From: Acetobacteraceae bacterium
Lineage (GTDB): Bacteria > Pseudomonadota > Alphaproteobacteria > Acetobacterales > Acetobacteraceae
Length of the DNA stretch: 6,051 nucleotides
NCBI GenBank assembly: GCA_027489135.1
Contig: JAIYAI010000610.1
Coordinates: 1 to 6,051, forward strand
Reading direction: 5' to 3'
Under the pieces are notes generated by a model. That model was not told the DNA's origin. It did no database searches and worked only from the letters and a program-made list of their open reading frames with translations. Both the position numbers and the translations under genes were made by a program. Positions 5,441 to 6,051 of the stretch are shown here, in pieces (the stretch's first letter is position 1; each line of letters opens with the position of its first letter).

Positions 5441-6051
5441 ATGTCGGCGGCGCTGGCCTGGTCGCCCCCGGCGCTCGATCCCTTCCCGGAGCGGCGCGAT
5501 CCGGTCGCGCACTGGCTCGACCCGGTCGAGACCGCGCTGCTCGCCGGGCCGCGCGCTTTGGCCGCGGCCTTCGGCGGCCGGCGGGCGCGACGCATCCTGC
5601 GCGCGGCCAATATCGCCGAGGCGGCAACCCGCGCGCTCGACGACGCTGCGCTGCAGGACGCCATTGCCGACCTGCGAGCCGATCTGCGCCGCGCCGGGCT
5701 GACGGCGTCGCTCCTCGGCCGTGGCTGCGCGCTGGTGCGGGAGGCTGCACGCCGCATCCTCGGCCAGCGCCACCACGACGTGCAGGTGCTCGGCGCGCTG
5801 GCGCTGCTCGACGGGCGGCTGGCGGAGATGGATACCGGCGAGGGCAAGACCCTGACCTCGGCCATGGCGGTGGCGCTCGCCGCGCTGTCCGGCCTGCCGA
5901 CACATGTCGTGACGGTGAACGACTACCTCGCCGAGCGCGACGCGACGCAGATGGGCCGGCTCTACCGCGCCCTGGGTCTGACCGTGGGCATCATCCAGCA
6001 CGGGCTGCCGCCTGCAGGGCGTGCGGCCGCCTATGCCTGCGACATCACCTA
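5441..6051 (+). CDS. SecA-like protein translocase ATPase, N-terminal part (3'-truncated by the window edge)
   Basis: The frame is open from the ATG at 5441 to the window end, giving 203 residues. An in-frame stop at 5420-5422 makes this the first possible start; a weak GGGG at 5432-5435 may serve as the ribosome binding site. The match to the N-terminal ATPase region of SecA is clear: VREAARRILGQRHHDVQ (99-115) with the adenine-contacting Gln of the Q motif, AEMDTGEGKTLTSAMAVA (128-145) containing the Walker A lysine at 136, HVVTVNDYLAERDA (155-168), and YACDIT at the edge, which in SecA leads into YGTNNEFGFDYLRDN. It differs from housekeeping SecA in its first 35 or so residues, which are Pro/Trp-containing and unlike the usual start, and in MDTGEGKT where SecA mostly has MRTGEGKT or MKTGEGKT. 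Walker B, the cross-linking domain and the C-terminal zinc tail lie outside. Its place in this operon suggests an accessory SecA devoted to the locus cargo rather than the main SecA. Confidence 0.9.
   Translation, partial: MSAALAWSPPALDPFPERRDPVAHWLDPVETALLAGPRALAAAFGGRRARRILRAANIAEAATRALDDAALQDAIADLRADLRRAGLTASLLGRGCALVREAARRILGQRHHDVQVLGALALLDGRLAEMDTGEGKTLTSAMAVALAALSGLPTHVVTVNDYLAERDATQMGRLYRALGLTVGIIQHGLPPAGRAAAYACDIT

Noticed and set aside
5411..6001. 196-codon minus-strand frame (with related shadows from about 5269) at the right end
   Set aside because: The + strand of this stretch encodes unmistakable SecA motifs, so the minus-strand frames are shadows.

Overview
This window is a gene-dense, very GC-rich stretch (about 70% GC by eye, with G/C strongly favoured at third codon positions). 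All supported genes lie on the + strand. Codon use and protein sequences fit a high-GC proteobacterium, most likely an alphaproteobacterium of the Acetobacteraceae, Azospirillum or Roseomonas type. The genus cannot be fixed from this window, and no rRNA, tRNA, mobile element or CRISPR array is visible.

Layout: (1) bases 2-550 are the C-terminal end of a larger protein that carries a metzincin-type zinc motif and runs off the left edge. (2) Bases 600-2456 encode a cytoplasmic GAF-like sensor region joined through one membrane helix to a HlyD-type periplasmic adaptor. (3) Bases 2467-4617 encode a three-part membrane protein: an N-terminal PqqD-like domain, an M50 (site-2-protease-like) membrane core with HELGH and a downstream FDG motif, and a C-terminal HlyD-like adaptor. 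(4) Bases 4635-5417 encode a SapC-family protein. (5) Bases 5441-6051 are the start of a SecA-like ATPase that runs off the right edge. It is open at the edge but unmistakable from its RHHDVQ, TGEGKT and VNDYLAERD motifs.

The gaps between genes are 49, 10, 17 and 23 bases, with no terminator or promoter seen between them, so one operon or at least strong co-transcription is likely. My reading, which is inference, is that the locus encodes a dedicated export or surface-assembly route for the large protein at the left end. In that model the SecA-like ATPase supplies energy or targeting, the PqqD-M50-HlyD protein recognises or processes a substrate at the inner membrane, the GAF-HlyD protein bridges the periplasm under control of a cytoplasmic ligand, and the SapC protein has a surface-layer-related accessory role. 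The individual families are known. How they work together is, as far as I can tell, not established.
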